Positions 8,531 through 17,694 of a DNA stretch of 64,000 nt are shown piece by piece. The DNA is taken from assembly GCA_025454405.1 (NCBI GenBank), contig JALOON010000002.1, positions 92,505-156,504 of the forward strand, given 5' to 3'. The stretch comes from Oscillatoriaceae cyanobacterium Prado104 (GTDB lineage: Bacteria > Cyanobacteriota > Cyanobacteriia > Cyanobacteriales > Microcoleaceae). The notes below the pieces were generated by a model. That model was given only the letters and a program-made list of their open reading frames with translations. It had not been told where the DNA came from and searched no databases. Within the stretch, counting starts at the first letter, position 1. Each line of letters begins with the position of its first letter. The translations under genes were made by a program, and so were the position numbers.

Positions 8531-8655
8531 ATTTTAGATTTTAGATTGGGAGATTGGCAATTGTGTAGCGATTTTAGATTTTAGATTTTAGATTTTGGAT
8601 TGAGGAGATTTTCGATTTGAGATTGGCGATTGGGTAGATTTCAGATTGTAGATTG
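8513..8655. repeat. ATTTTAG heptamer tandem repeats
   Basis: From the last codons of cobG onward the sequence is built from GATTTTA/GATTGGG-type heptamers, interrupted and degenerate (GATTTTAGATTTTAGATT and relatives). This is the short tandemly repeated sequence style common in filamentous cyanobacteria. No gene is present. Confidence 0.75.
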
Positions 8656-8740
8656 CGATCTCGCACGGGGTGGGGGCGGGTTTATGAGATTGTCGGTTTT
8701 AGGCAAATATTGTTGGCGAACCCGCCCCTACAGCAATTAT
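8655..8740 (+). repeat. Family A element core (partial copy)
   Basis: GGTGGGGGCGGGTTTATGAG and TTGGCGAACCCGCCCCTACA form the two arms of the family A core in plus orientation. The outer TGACATCTTGCACC ends are not recognisable here. Confidence 0.65.
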
Positions 8741-8785
8741 GTTCTTTAACCAAATAGACTGACTCTAACTAATGACAAATGACAA

Positions 8786-9418
8786 ATGACTAATGACTAC
8801 ATTCGAGACGGCACAGAAATTTACATCAAATCTTTTGCCACAATTCGATCGGAAGCAGATTTATCAAACTTGCCGCCCGATTTAGAATCCATTGCCGTGC
8901 GCTTAATTCACAGTTGCGGCATGACAGATATCGTTGCAGATTTAACAGCTTCCCCCCTGGCTGCCACCTGCGGGCGTCAAGCATTGGCAAGCGGCGCGCC
9001 GATTTTGTGCGATTCTCGAATGGTAGCCGAAGGCATCACCCGCAAGCGCCTGCCCGCTGACAATCAGGTGATTTGCACTCTCTGGCATCCCGAAGTGCCT
9101 CAATTGGCGCAGCGCCTGGGAAATACTCGATCGGCCGCAGCCGTGGATTTGTGGCGGGATAATTTAGAGGGCGCTGTCGTGGCAATTGGCAATGCCCCGA
9201 CGGCTTTGTTTCGGCTGCTGGAAATCCTGGATGCCGGAGCCCCCAAACCGGCTTTAATTCTGGGTTTCCCGGTAGGATTTGTGGGGGCGGCAGAATCTAA
9301 AGCCGAGTTGGCTGCCAACAGTCGGGGAGTGCCGTTTATCGCGCTGCAAGGGCGGCGCGGCGGCAGTGCGATGGCTGTGGCGGCTGTGAATGCGTTAGCA
9401 AAAGAGGACGAGTTATGA
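8786..9418 (+). CDS. cobH: Precorrin-8X methylmutase
   Basis: 210 residues. It moves a methyl group from C-11 to C-12 to make hydrogenobyrinate (or the cobalt analogue). Family motifs are IRDGTEIYIKSFATIRSEAD, VRLIHSCGMTDIV (with the catalytic His), ILCDSRMVAEGI, AIGNAPTALFRLLE and GFPVGFVGAAESK. The ATG start lies inside an imperfect TGACAAA/TGACTAA heptamer array, so the first residues MTND are encoded by repeat sequence and no Shine-Dalgarno sequence is visible. It overlaps cobI by four bases (ATGA). Confidence 0.95.
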   Translation: MTNDYIRDGTEIYIKSFATIRSEADLSNLPPDLESIAVRLIHSCGMTDIVADLTASPLAATCGRQALASGAPILCDSRMVAEGITRKRLPADNQVICTLWHPEVPQLAQRLGNTRSAAAVDLWRDNLEGAVVAIGNAPTALFRLLEILDAGAPKPALILGFPVGFVGAAESKAELAANSRGVPFIALQGRRGGSAMAVAAVNALAKEDEL

Positions 9419-10125
9419 GTCAGGTTATGGGTAAGTTATACGGGTTGGGCATCGGCCCTGGCGATCCGGAATTGATTACTTTGAAAGCTTATCGGATTTT
9501 GCGATCGGTCCCGGTAATTGCTTATCCGGCGATGGAAAGCGGTAAAGTTTTGGCGCGGGCAATTGTGGCGGATTATTTGCGATCGGACCAAATTGAAATT
9601 CCCATGCCGCTGCCTTTCAGTCCGACGCGATCGTCCCAACCTTACTACGATACTGCCGCCGAAAAAATTGCCGGCTATCTCAGCCAGGGGCTGGATGTGG
9701 CGGTACTGTGCGAGGGCGAACCTTTTCTCTACGGCACGTTCATGTATTTATTTAACCGCTTGTCGGGGAAATTTGCGACGGAAGTGGTGCCGGGAATTTC
9801 TTCGACGATGGCGAGTGCGAGTGCCTTGGGAGTGCCGCTAACTTACCGCAATGATGTGCTGAGTATTATGCCTGCGACTTTGGAAGCCGAGATTTTGCGC
9901 GATCGGCTGGCGGTGGTTGATGCTGCTGTAATTATTAAATTGGGGCGGCATTTCGCCAAAGTTCGGCAGGTATTGATAGAGTTGGGACAGTTCGATCGAG
10001 CTCTCTATATCGAACGCGCAACCATGCCAAACCAGCGAATTTTACCGATCGCAGATGTCGATCCTGCTGGGGTTCCTTATTGGGCGTTAGTGATGGTGCC
10101 CAGCCAACAAAAATCTGTGTCTTAA
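9415..10125 (+). CDS. cobI: Precorrin-2 C20-methyltransferase
   Basis: 236 residues. An SAM-dependent tetrapyrrole methylase that methylates C-20 of precorrin-2. It has the class III methylase signatures GKLYGLGIGPGDPELITLKA at the N-terminus, VLCEGEPFLYGTFMYL and VVPGISSTMASASALGVPLT, and ends with VPYWALVMVPS. Translation is probably coupled to cobH through the ATGA overlap. Its substrate lies just before that of CobG in the pathway, so the cluster covers neighbouring steps plus the later CobH step. Other cob genes must be elsewhere. Confidence 0.95.
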   Translation: MSQVMGKLYGLGIGPGDPELITLKAYRILRSVPVIAYPAMESGKVLARAIVADYLRSDQIEIPMPLPFSPTRSSQPYYDTAAEKIAGYLSQGLDVAVLCEGEPFLYGTFMYLFNRLSGKFATEVVPGISSTMASASALGVPLTYRNDVLSIMPATLEAEILRDRLAVVDAAVIIKLGRHFAKVRQVLIELGQFDRALYIERATMPNQRILPIADVDPAGVPYWALVMVPSQQKSVS

Positions 10126-10133
10126 ATTCTGTG

Positions 10134-10275
10134 GTTCGTAGTGAGGACTTTAGTCCTTTAAAAGTGGAACAAAGCCATCGCAGAGTATTGAGATTATTTC
10201 TGTTCTTTGGTTTGTAGTGAGAACTTTAATTCTCAAATTTTGATGGGGACTAAAGTCCGAGGTGGCAAACCTAGG
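10134..10275. repeat. Cluster of family B-type GGACT/AGTCC hairpins
   Basis: Directly after cobI are GTAGTGAGGACTTTAGTCC, then GTAGTGAGAACTTTAATTCTC, then GGACTAAAGTCC, each a small hairpin like the family B core. The first may help end the cob transcript. No terminal repeats are seen, so these are fragments. Confidence 0.55.
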
Positions 10276-10449
10276 GGCCAAAAATTAGCCAATTGGCTTA
10301 AATAATTAAGACAAATTGCTAATGTATCCGATCGTCCGTACCAAATATGTTTATTTCAGGTATCAAATAAACAATTGGCAGATTTAGTGTTTGTTTTTTG
10401 CGAAAAATTCCGAGCGCTGCTGCTAATTTGCTTGAAAGATACCGCATTT

Positions 10450-10587
10450 ATATCATGTCCGATCGATTACCCGCAATAAAAGAGGTTTGTAGTAAGGACG
10501 GAAGTCCGCAGCATTTTGCGGACTCACGTCCACACTACGAACAAATACGAACAAATTTTATTGCGGTCAATTCACCGGACACGATAT
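10450..10587 (+). repeat. Family B miniature inverted-repeat element (full copy)
   Basis: 138 bp bounded by ATATCATGTCCG (10450-10461) and CGGACACGATAT (10576-10587). The ends extend imperfectly inward to GATTACCCGCAATAAAA and TTTTATTGCGGTCAATT. The core has GTAGTAAGGACGGAAGTCC and GGACTCACGTCCACACTAC hairpins. No coding sequence. The frame that crosses it is not a gene. Confidence 0.7.
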
Positions 10588-10993
10588 TATACATTATTTG
10601 ACAGCAAAAAAGTCGGATTGAGGGGGATAATTCGAGTTGAGATGAGAGATTTGTGATTGGCGATCGATCCCAGTTTAAAAAAATAAAAAGGCCAGGAAAC
10701 TCCAAACTCTATAAATTCTCTAAAATAGTCGATCTAAAAGCTCAAATCTCGCATTTCAAACTCCGATCGCCTGTGGATGAATTGAAAATGCTTTGCCTGC
10801 GAGGAATCAAGGGCAAAGCTGCCCCTAGAGTGGAATGCGCGAGTAACAACTGCAGCAGTTTTCACAACAATCCGGACGGTAGCTCTATTTTGTTGTAAAA
10901 GTAATTACAGCATTGTCATGCTGGCGACTGAGGTCGATCTTTTTTTGAGGTAGGTGTCGTCCGCCCAAGCAATTAGTTGTAACATAGTTAAAT

Positions 10994-11062
10994 AGACATC
11001 TCCTATAATTAGGTTTTTGTTGCGGTAGGGCAAGGCTTTCACAATCTTTTTAAGAGATGTCT
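10994..11062. repeat. 69-bp inverted-repeat segment, possible mobile element remnant
   Basis: AGACATCTC at 10994-11002 and its complement GAGATGTCT at 11054-11062 bound a short segment. Related sequence lies outside them (ATAGTTAAAT before, AATAGTTAAT after). It lies in the 10126-11446 gap, which otherwise holds low-information AT-rich sequence and no credible gene. Confidence 0.45.
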
Positions 11063-11446
11063 AATAGTTAATTAGACTTCTTCAAAAAAGAATCTAAAAT
11101 CCTTGTCCTGTCTGGACGAAAATCTAATTTCTGGAGAACTCTCTGGCAACAGAGTTAATAGAGAAGTTTGTGATGGCTAGCTGCAAGCAGGTGATTTGCT
11201 GCAGTAAGATTGTAGAAATTGCTCGCTTGCGTTGTAGCGAAGCAAAATAAAATATCGGGGTGTTCGGACGATCGATCCATAAGTTGTTGGGTGCAACTAA
11301 CTAAATCATGACTTTCGCACTTACTCGCTGGTGTAGTTGATGTAGGGTTCGCAACGCGCACCTTACCGCCAGAGATAGTAAGTCAAACCAATTTTTGCGC
11401 AAGTCCTGTCAAGCAAATATTTCCTCAGCAACCATTTTTTTCACGC

Positions 11447-14245
11447 ATGACTACACCCTCAAACATTCAAGTTTTAAAACCGATCGAATCTCCCGGTAAA
11501 TTTGCAAAAAAAGGATGGCGTTCGCTGCCATTGCGCGCAGTTTTAATTGTTCCCTTCGTCGCGCAAATTGTCGGGGCAGTGGGGCTAGTTGGCTACCTAT
11601 CCTTTCGCAACGGGCAAAAAGCAGTTGAGGATCTCGCCCAGCAATTAATGGGTGAGGCGAGTAAAAGAGTTGAAGACAAACTGACCAATTTTCTGGGAAC
11701 TGCTGACTTAGTAAATCAACTCAGTGCCGCCGCGATCGAACGAGGTGAATTAAGCTTAAATTTACAAGAAGTCCAACCCCGAGGAGAAAAGTTTCTCTGG
11801 CAGCAAATGCAAAGTTTTAAAAGCCTGCAGTGGATTTCTTTGGGGTCAGAAGCTGGAGGAGAATTTCTCGGGATTGCGCGCAACGAAACAAATAATTTGG
11901 AAATAGTTTCTGTAAATAGTTCGACTAACTATCAGAATATTTACTACGCTACAGATAACAACGGCGCGCGCGGGCAGCAAGTCAAAATCGTGCCGGGAAC
12001 TTACGATTCTCGGAAACGCCCCTGGTACAAAAAACCTGTCGAGGCCAACCAACCGGTATGGCTGGAAATTTATCAAGGCTTTAGTGAAAGGGTGGTTTAT
12101 ATTTCGACAACTAAACCAATTCGCGATCGCGCTGGCAAACTGTTGGGAGTCACTTCAGTAGATATTTCGCTTGAGGAATTTCAGGATTTTCTCGATCGCA
12201 TCCAACTCAGCGAAAACGGACAAATTTTCGCGATCGAACAGTCGGGAATGCTAGTAGCTAGTACGAGTCGAGAACCAGTTTTCCAACAGGTTTCCGGCAA
12301 AAAAGAACCGCAGCGGCTGAATGTTTTAGACAGCAAAACACCCCTAATTCGCACTACAGCCCAGTATTTATCCAAATCTTTTCAAGGCTTCGACAAAATT
12401 GACAAACAGCAGCAACTGCAATTTATCGAAAACGGCCAGCGTTATTTTGTGAAAGTGGTGCCATTTGTTGGCAGTTACGGTTTGAAATGGTCGATCGCGA
12501 TCGCGATTCCCGAATCAGATTTCATGGCCGAAATTAACAGCAATACTCGCACTACAATTTTACTTTGTTTTATTGCATTGGTGGTATCGACTGCTGGCGG
12601 AATGCTGGTAGCAAGGTGGGTAACGCAACCGCTGCTGCAGCTTAATGAATCTGCCAAACATATTGCTAGAGGAGAATTCGATCGCACTGTAGCGGTAAAT
12701 CGCAGCGATGAAGTCGGCGAACTTGCCAATTCATTTAAAAGCATGGCAGAACAACTGCAAGTTTCTTTTGCAGAAATGCGGACTTTAAACGCTGAATTAT
12801 CTGAGAGTAAAAGCCGCCTCAATCAAATTTTAGAAGCCGTTCCGGTGGGGATATTTGTAGCAGAACCCAACGGTAAACCTTACTACGTTAATTCTCGCGC
12901 TCAATCCTTACTGGGCAAAGGCATAGTTGACGAGATTGCAGCGGAAGAAATTCGCGAAGTATATCAAATTTATCAAGCAGATAGTCAAGAAATCTATCCT
13001 CAAGAAAAAGATCCAATCCTTTGTGCTATTCAGGGAGCAAGTGTCAATGCTGATGACATAGAAATTCACCAACCAAACAGGAATATTCCCATCGAAGTTT
13101 GGGGGATGCCAATTTACGACGATCGGGGGAATGTAACTTACGCGATCGCAGCTTTTACCGACATTACCCAACGCAAAGAAGCTGAGAAATTAGTAGCAGA
13201 ATACAACCGCACTCTGGAAATTCAAGTAAGCGAAAGAACTCAAGAACTCAGCACGGCATTAGACCACCTGCAAGCCACCCAACAAGAGTTAATTCAATCG
13301 GAAAAAATGGCGGCTTTAGGACAATTAGTAGCCGGAGTTGCCCACGAATTGAATACACCTCTGGGGGCGATCCGAACCAGTGCCGGAACTAGCAGCAAAT
13401 TCTTAGGCGAAACCTTCCCTAAGTTGCCCGAATTTTTTCAAATTGTTTCTCCTGAAGAAGCCGAGAATTTCTTCATGTTGCTAAACAGGTCGCTGGAAAA
13501 AGATCTTACTCTGACTGCAAAAGAAGAAAGAAAATTAAAGCGGCAATTAGTCAGCCAACTCGAAGATGAGGATATTGAGGATGCTGATGATATCGCCGAT
13601 ACCTTAGTAGATATGGGGATTTACGAAGCCGATGATTTTATCCCCCTGCTGCAAAAGCCCGATCGCGATACGATTTTAGACATGGCTTACAAACTTTCAG
13701 AAATCCAGCGCAGTACCCAAACAATTAACACCGCAACGGATCGCGCCTCAAAGGTTGTCTTTGCCCTGAAAAACTACGCCCGATCGGACTTTTCCGAAGC
13801 GATGGTAGAAGCGGATATAATTGAAGGGATAGAAACTGTACTCACTTTGTATCAAAACAACCTGAAACACGGTGTAGAAGTCTCGCGCAACTTCCAAAAA
13901 CTCGATCCCATTCTCTGCTATCCAGACCAACTAAATCAGGTGTGGACAAATCTGGTACACAATGCTTTGCAAGCAATGGACAATCACGGCAAGTTAATCC
14001 TGGATGTTTGCCGGGAGGACGATCTCATTAAAGTTGCAGTCACCGATAGCGGTCAAGGAATTCCTCCAGAAATCCTGCCCAAAATATTTGAGCCTTTCTT
14101 CACAACTAAACGCCCCGGTGAAGGCACGGGTTTGGGACTCGATATTGTGAGGAAAATTATCAACAAACACGGAGGCAAAATTGAAGTTGCATCAGTTCCC
14201 GGTCAAACTACGTTTACTGTTTTCCTGCCCGTCAATCCCGAATAA
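11447..14245 (+). CDS. Transmembrane hybrid-free sensor histidine kinase (Cache-HAMP-PAS-HisKA-HATPase)
   Basis: 932 residues. TM1 at about 31-53, a periplasmic double-Cache-type sensor at about 55-365 (with the family segment RKRPWYKKPVEA), TM2 at about 369-392, HAMP to about 445, PAS at about 457-580, and a coiled coil. The H-box VAHELNTPLGAIR has the phospho-accepting His near residue 633. About 140 residues separate it from ALKNYAR, including an acidic LTAKEERKLKR..DIADTLVDMGIYEADDF insert. The ATPase domain has HNALQAM (N-box), DSGQGIPPE (G1) and GTGLGLDI (G2). There is no receiver domain. A close paralogue follows 150 bases downstream, then two response regulators, which are the likely partners. 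The ligand is unknown. Confidence 0.92.
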   Translation: MTTPSNIQVLKPIESPGKFAKKGWRSLPLRAVLIVPFVAQIVGAVGLVGYLSFRNGQKAVEDLAQQLMGEASKRVEDKLTNFLGTADLVNQLSAAAIERGELSLNLQEVQPRGEKFLWQQMQSFKSLQWISLGSEAGGEFLGIARNETNNLEIVSVNSSTNYQNIYYATDNNGARGQQVKIVPGTYDSRKRPWYKKPVEANQPVWLEIYQGFSERVVYISTTKPIRDRAGKLLGVTSVDISLEEFQDFLDRIQLSENGQIFAIEQSGMLVASTSREPVFQQVSGKKEPQRLNVLDSKTPLIRTTAQYLSKSFQGFDKIDKQQQLQFIENGQRYFVKVVPFVGSYGLKWSIAIAIPESDFMAEINSNTRTTILLCFIALVVSTAGGMLVARWVTQPLLQLNESAKHIARGEFDRTVAVNRSDEVGELANSFKSMAEQLQVSFAEMRTLNAELSESKSRLNQILEAVPVGIFVAEPNGKPYYVNSRAQSLLGKGIVDEIAAEEIREVYQIYQADSQEIYPQEKDPILCAIQGASVNADDIEIHQPNRNIPIEVWGMPIYDDRGNVTYAIAAFTDITQRKEAEKLVAEYNRTLEIQVSERTQELSTALDHLQATQQELIQSEKMAALGQLVAGVAHELNTPLGAIRTSAGTSSKFLGETFPKLPEFFQIVSPEEAENFFMLLNRSLEKDLTLTAKEERKLKRQLVSQLEDEDIEDADDIADTLVDMGIYEADDFIPLLQKPDRDTILDMAYKLSEIQRSTQTINTATDRASKVVFALKNYARSDFSEAMVEADIIEGIETVLTLYQNNLKHGVEVSRNFQKLDPILCYPDQLNQVWTNLVHNALQAMDNHGKLILDVCREDDLIKVAVTDSGQGIPPEILPKIFEPFFTTKRPGEGTGLGLDIVRKIINKHGGKIEVASVPGQTTFTVFLPVNPE

Positions 14246-14397
14246 TCTCCGCAACCGATTATTGACAGATGGGGCGATGCGCGATCGGGAACACTCGCAA
14301 TGATGGGGCACCGACTCGATCGAAGACTTTTCTATAACTTGTCAGTGCAACTAACTAAATCGATCGATAATTTACCCAACAACAAGTTTTTTAAATT

Positions 14398-17178
14398 ATG
14401 ACAACTATCTCAAACATCAAAGTGTTAAAACCCACAAAATCGGCTGGTAACTTAGCGCTAAAAGCAATTAGATCGCTCCCTTTGCGAACAGTTTTGGTAG
14501 TTCCCTTCGTCGTGCAAATCGTCGTAGCCGTGGGAATAGTTGGATATTTATCATTTCGCAACGGACAGCAAGCAGTTAACGAAGTTGCTACTAAATTGCG
14601 GCAAGAAATTAGCGATCGCATCTCCGAACGAGTTCAAGCATACATGGCATTTCCCCACCAATTAAATCAAGTTAAAGCTAATGCTTTTGAACTGGGGGAT
14701 CTCAACTTTCAAGACACTCCGGCAAGAATCCAGCGCCACTTTTGGAAACAACTGCAAACTTTTGAGACAGTAAGTGTTACCTATGTTGCTACTCCCAACG
14801 GTGATTTTATTGCCGCGCGGCGCACTAATGACGGTAGTTTTTTATTGCAAGAACGCACCGACCTTACAGAAGGTAACATGAATTATTATGCTGCTAGCGA
14901 TCGGGGCGAACCAACTACTTTAGTTAAAGTTAAACCTAAATATGACCCGCGAGTCCGTCCTTGGTATACGGCAGCAAGTGAAGCAAAAACAGCAACTTGG
15001 AGCAAAATTTATGCCGATTTTACCAGCAAAGGACTGGGAATTACAGCCGCTCAACCTTTGTACGATGAATCTGGGGAATTGCTGGGTATTTTCGGCACTG
15101 ACTTGCTGTTTTCGCGAGTTAACGAATTCCTGCAACAGTTAAAAATTGGCAAATCAGGACAGACATTTATTATCGAGAGATCGGGCGATTTAATTACCAC
15201 ATCAACTCAAGATCCAGTATATTTAATTAAGGGAGAAGAAACAGAAAGAATCGCGGCCGCAGCCAGCCAAAACCCCACCATCAGCCTCACAACTAAATAC
15301 CTGCAAGAACGCTTTGGCAACTTGAACAACATTCAAGAAGCCCAACAGCTTAGCTTTAAGCTTAAAGACCAATTGCAATTCATGCAAGTTACGCCGCTCA
15401 AAGACGGTAAAGGTTTGGACTGGCTGGTTGTAGTAATTATTCCCGAATCGGATTTCTTGGAACAAATTAATGCCAACAACCGCACTACAATTTTGCTGTG
15501 CCTCGCGGCTTTATCGGGAGCTATAATTGTCGGCGTTTTAACAGCAAGATGGGTGACGCGACCAATTTTATATTTGAATGAAGTTGCCAAAAATATTACT
15601 CAAAATCGGTGGACGAAACCTGTAGAAATTAACCGCAATGATGAAGTAGGCGAACTTGCCAACTCATTTAAAAGCATGGCAGAACAACTGCAAGTCTCTT
15701 TTGAGAGCATGCAAAGTTTGAACGCTGAATTATCCGAGAGTAAAAGCCGCCTCAATCAAATTTTAGAAGCCGTCCCGGTAGGGATATTTGTAGTCGAACC
15801 CAACGGTCAGCCTTACTACGTTAATTCTCGCGCTCAATCCTTGCTGGGTAAAGGCATAGTTTGCGATATCGCATCGGAAGAAGTTCGAGATGTATACCAA
15901 CTTTACCTAGCAGATAGTGGGGAAATCTACCCGCAAGAAAAAGACCCGCTACTTTGTGCTATTAGGGGGGCAAGTGTCAACGCTGATGACATAGAAATTC
16001 ACCAGCAAAACAGGACTATTCCCATCGAAGTTTGGGGGACACCAATTTACGACGACAAGGGAAAAGTGACTTACGCGATCGCAGCCTTTGCTGACATTAC
16101 CCAACGCAAAGAAGCCGAGAAATTGCTAGCAGAATACAACCGCACTCTCGAACTGCAAGTTACCGAAAGAACCCAAGAACTCAGAACAGCATTAGACCAC
16201 CTGCAAACCACCCAGCAAGAGTTAGTGCAATCGGAAAAAATGGCAGCTTTAGGACAATTAGTAGCGGGAGTTGCCCACGAACTGAACACTCCCTTGGGGG
16301 CGATTCGATCGAGCGCCGGCAATACCAGCACTTTCTTGGCGCAAACTCTCTCCAAGTTACCGCAAGTTTTGCAATCTTTCTCGGCTGAAGAAACCGATAA
16401 TTTCTTAATTCTGCTCGACAAATCGCTGAAAAAAGACACAACTATAACAGCCAAGGAAGAAAGAAAATTAAAGAAAAAATTAGTTGGCAAACTAGAGGAT
16501 GAAAACATCGAAGAAGCAGACGATATTGCGGATAATTTAGTAGATATGGGGATTTATGAAGCCGATGAGTTTCTACCTTTACTGCGCAAGCCCGATCGCG
16601 AGCTAATTTTAGAAATGGCTTACAAACTTTCAGAAATTCAGCGAGCAACTCAAACAATTAGTATCGCCACCGAACGCGCCTCAAAAGTCGTCTTTGCCCT
16701 GAAAAATTACGCCCGCTTCGACAGCTCAGAAGTGATGATTCAAGCGGATATAATTGACAGCATCGAAACCGTACTCACCCTGTATCAAAACAACATGAAA
16801 CACGGTGTAGAAGTCTTGCGCAACTTCCAAAAAATCGAGCCAATTCTCTGCTATCCCGATCGGCTAAATCAGGTGTGGACAAATATCATCCACAATGCCC
16901 TACAAGCAATGGGAAATAAAGGTACATTAATCCTCGATGTTTGCCAAGAAAACGGTATGATTAAAGTCGCAGTCACGGATAGCGGTCAGGGAATTTCTCC
17001 AGAAATTATGCCCAAAATATTCGACCCATTATTCACAACTAAACCCCCCGGTGAAGGCACGGGATTGGGACTCGATATAGCCAGACAGATTGTGGACAAA
17101 CACCGCGGCAAAATTGAAGTTGCATCAGTTCCCGGCAAAACAACTTTTACTGTTTTCCTACCCGTCAATCCCGGATAA
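14398..17178 (+). CDS. Paralogous sensor histidine kinase (Cache-HAMP-PAS-HisKA-HATPase)
   Basis: 926 residues with the same domain order as the preceding kinase: TM1 about 31-53, Cache sensor (with DPRVRPWYTAASEA), TM2 near 363-385, HAMP, PAS, and H-box VAHELNTPLGAIR with His near 627. The same long insert (TAKEERKLKKKLVGKLEDE, then LVDMGIYEADEF) precedes ALKNYAR. N, G1 and G2 boxes are intact. The first 50 residues and everything from HAMP onward are very similar to the first kinase, also at DNA level, whereas the Cache domains have diverged. This suggests duplication followed by change in the sensed signal. It probably shares the downstream regulators. Confidence 0.92.
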   Translation: MTTISNIKVLKPTKSAGNLALKAIRSLPLRTVLVVPFVVQIVVAVGIVGYLSFRNGQQAVNEVATKLRQEISDRISERVQAYMAFPHQLNQVKANAFELGDLNFQDTPARIQRHFWKQLQTFETVSVTYVATPNGDFIAARRTNDGSFLLQERTDLTEGNMNYYAASDRGEPTTLVKVKPKYDPRVRPWYTAASEAKTATWSKIYADFTSKGLGITAAQPLYDESGELLGIFGTDLLFSRVNEFLQQLKIGKSGQTFIIERSGDLITTSTQDPVYLIKGEETERIAAAASQNPTISLTTKYLQERFGNLNNIQEAQQLSFKLKDQLQFMQVTPLKDGKGLDWLVVVIIPESDFLEQINANNRTTILLCLAALSGAIIVGVLTARWVTRPILYLNEVAKNITQNRWTKPVEINRNDEVGELANSFKSMAEQLQVSFESMQSLNAELSESKSRLNQILEAVPVGIFVVEPNGQPYYVNSRAQSLLGKGIVCDIASEEVRDVYQLYLADSGEIYPQEKDPLLCAIRGASVNADDIEIHQQNRTIPIEVWGTPIYDDKGKVTYAIAAFADITQRKEAEKLLAEYNRTLELQVTERTQELRTALDHLQTTQQELVQSEKMAALGQLVAGVAHELNTPLGAIRSSAGNTSTFLAQTLSKLPQVLQSFSAEETDNFLILLDKSLKKDTTITAKEERKLKKKLVGKLEDENIEEADDIADNLVDMGIYEADEFLPLLRKPDRELILEMAYKLSEIQRATQTISIATERASKVVFALKNYARFDSSEVMIQADIIDSIETVLTLYQNNMKHGVEVLRNFQKIEPILCYPDRLNQVWTNIIHNALQAMGNKGTLILDVCQENGMIKVAVTDSGQGISPEIMPKIFDPLFTTKPPGEGTGLGLDIARQIVDKHRGKIEVASVPGKTTFTVFLPVNPG

Positions 17179-17301
17179 TCTCAGAAAGTCTTCCCGGCTC
17201 GATCGAGCAATTTGCCCTGTAAGTTTTTTTCCAAGCAGCGCCAGCCGCAAACAGGATATACTCAAAAGCAAGCAACCAACTATCGCCAACAAGAGAAAAC
17301 T

Positions 17302-17694
17302 ATGCCTAAACCGATCATCATGTGCGTTGACGACGAAAAAGTAGTTCTCAAAAGCCTCAAAACTCAACTCAAATCCGCTTTCGGCAGTACCTACGTTTAT
17401 GAATTAGCTGAAAATCCTGCCGATGCCTTAGAGTTGATCGATGAAATTAATGACGAAGATACACCGATAATTTTAATAGTTTCTGATTGGCTGATGCCGG
17501 GAATGAAAGGAGATGAATTTCTGATTCGCGTCCATCAAAAGTTTCCGAACATAGTTAAAGTGATGCTGACAGGTCAAGCAGATGAAGATGCAATTAAAAG
17601 AGCCTTTGACGAAGCAGATTTGCACCGCTGTTTGCACAAACCTTGGTCGGAAGAAGAGTTAATAGAAACCATTAAATCCGCGTTAGCGCTATGA
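17302..17694 (+). CDS. Single-domain response regulator (CheY-like)
   Basis: 130 residues, a lone receiver domain. CVDDEK gives the acidic pair, SDWLMPGMKGDE the phospho-accepting Asp, VMLTGQ the conserved Thr and HKPW the conserved Lys. The LTGQ and KPW motifs resemble receivers of the RpfG/cyclase-linked type. I start at the ATG at 17302 (MPKPIIM); a TTG-initiated reading from 17212 would add 30 unlikely residues. Its stop overlaps the next start (ATGA), so it is translationally coupled to the receiver-cyclase gene and may act as phosphate sink or shuttle between the kinases and the cyclase. Confidence 0.9.
   Translation: MPKPIIMCVDDEKVVLKSLKTQLKSAFGSTYVYELAENPADALELIDEINDEDTPIILIVSDWLMPGMKGDEFLIRVHQKFPNIVKVMLTGQADEDAIKRAFDEADLHRCLHKPWSEEELIETIKSALAL

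Noticed and set aside
10398..10898. Two short plus-strand frames between cobI and the first kinase
   Set aside because: The first is made of a family B element; the second has no start signal or family pattern.
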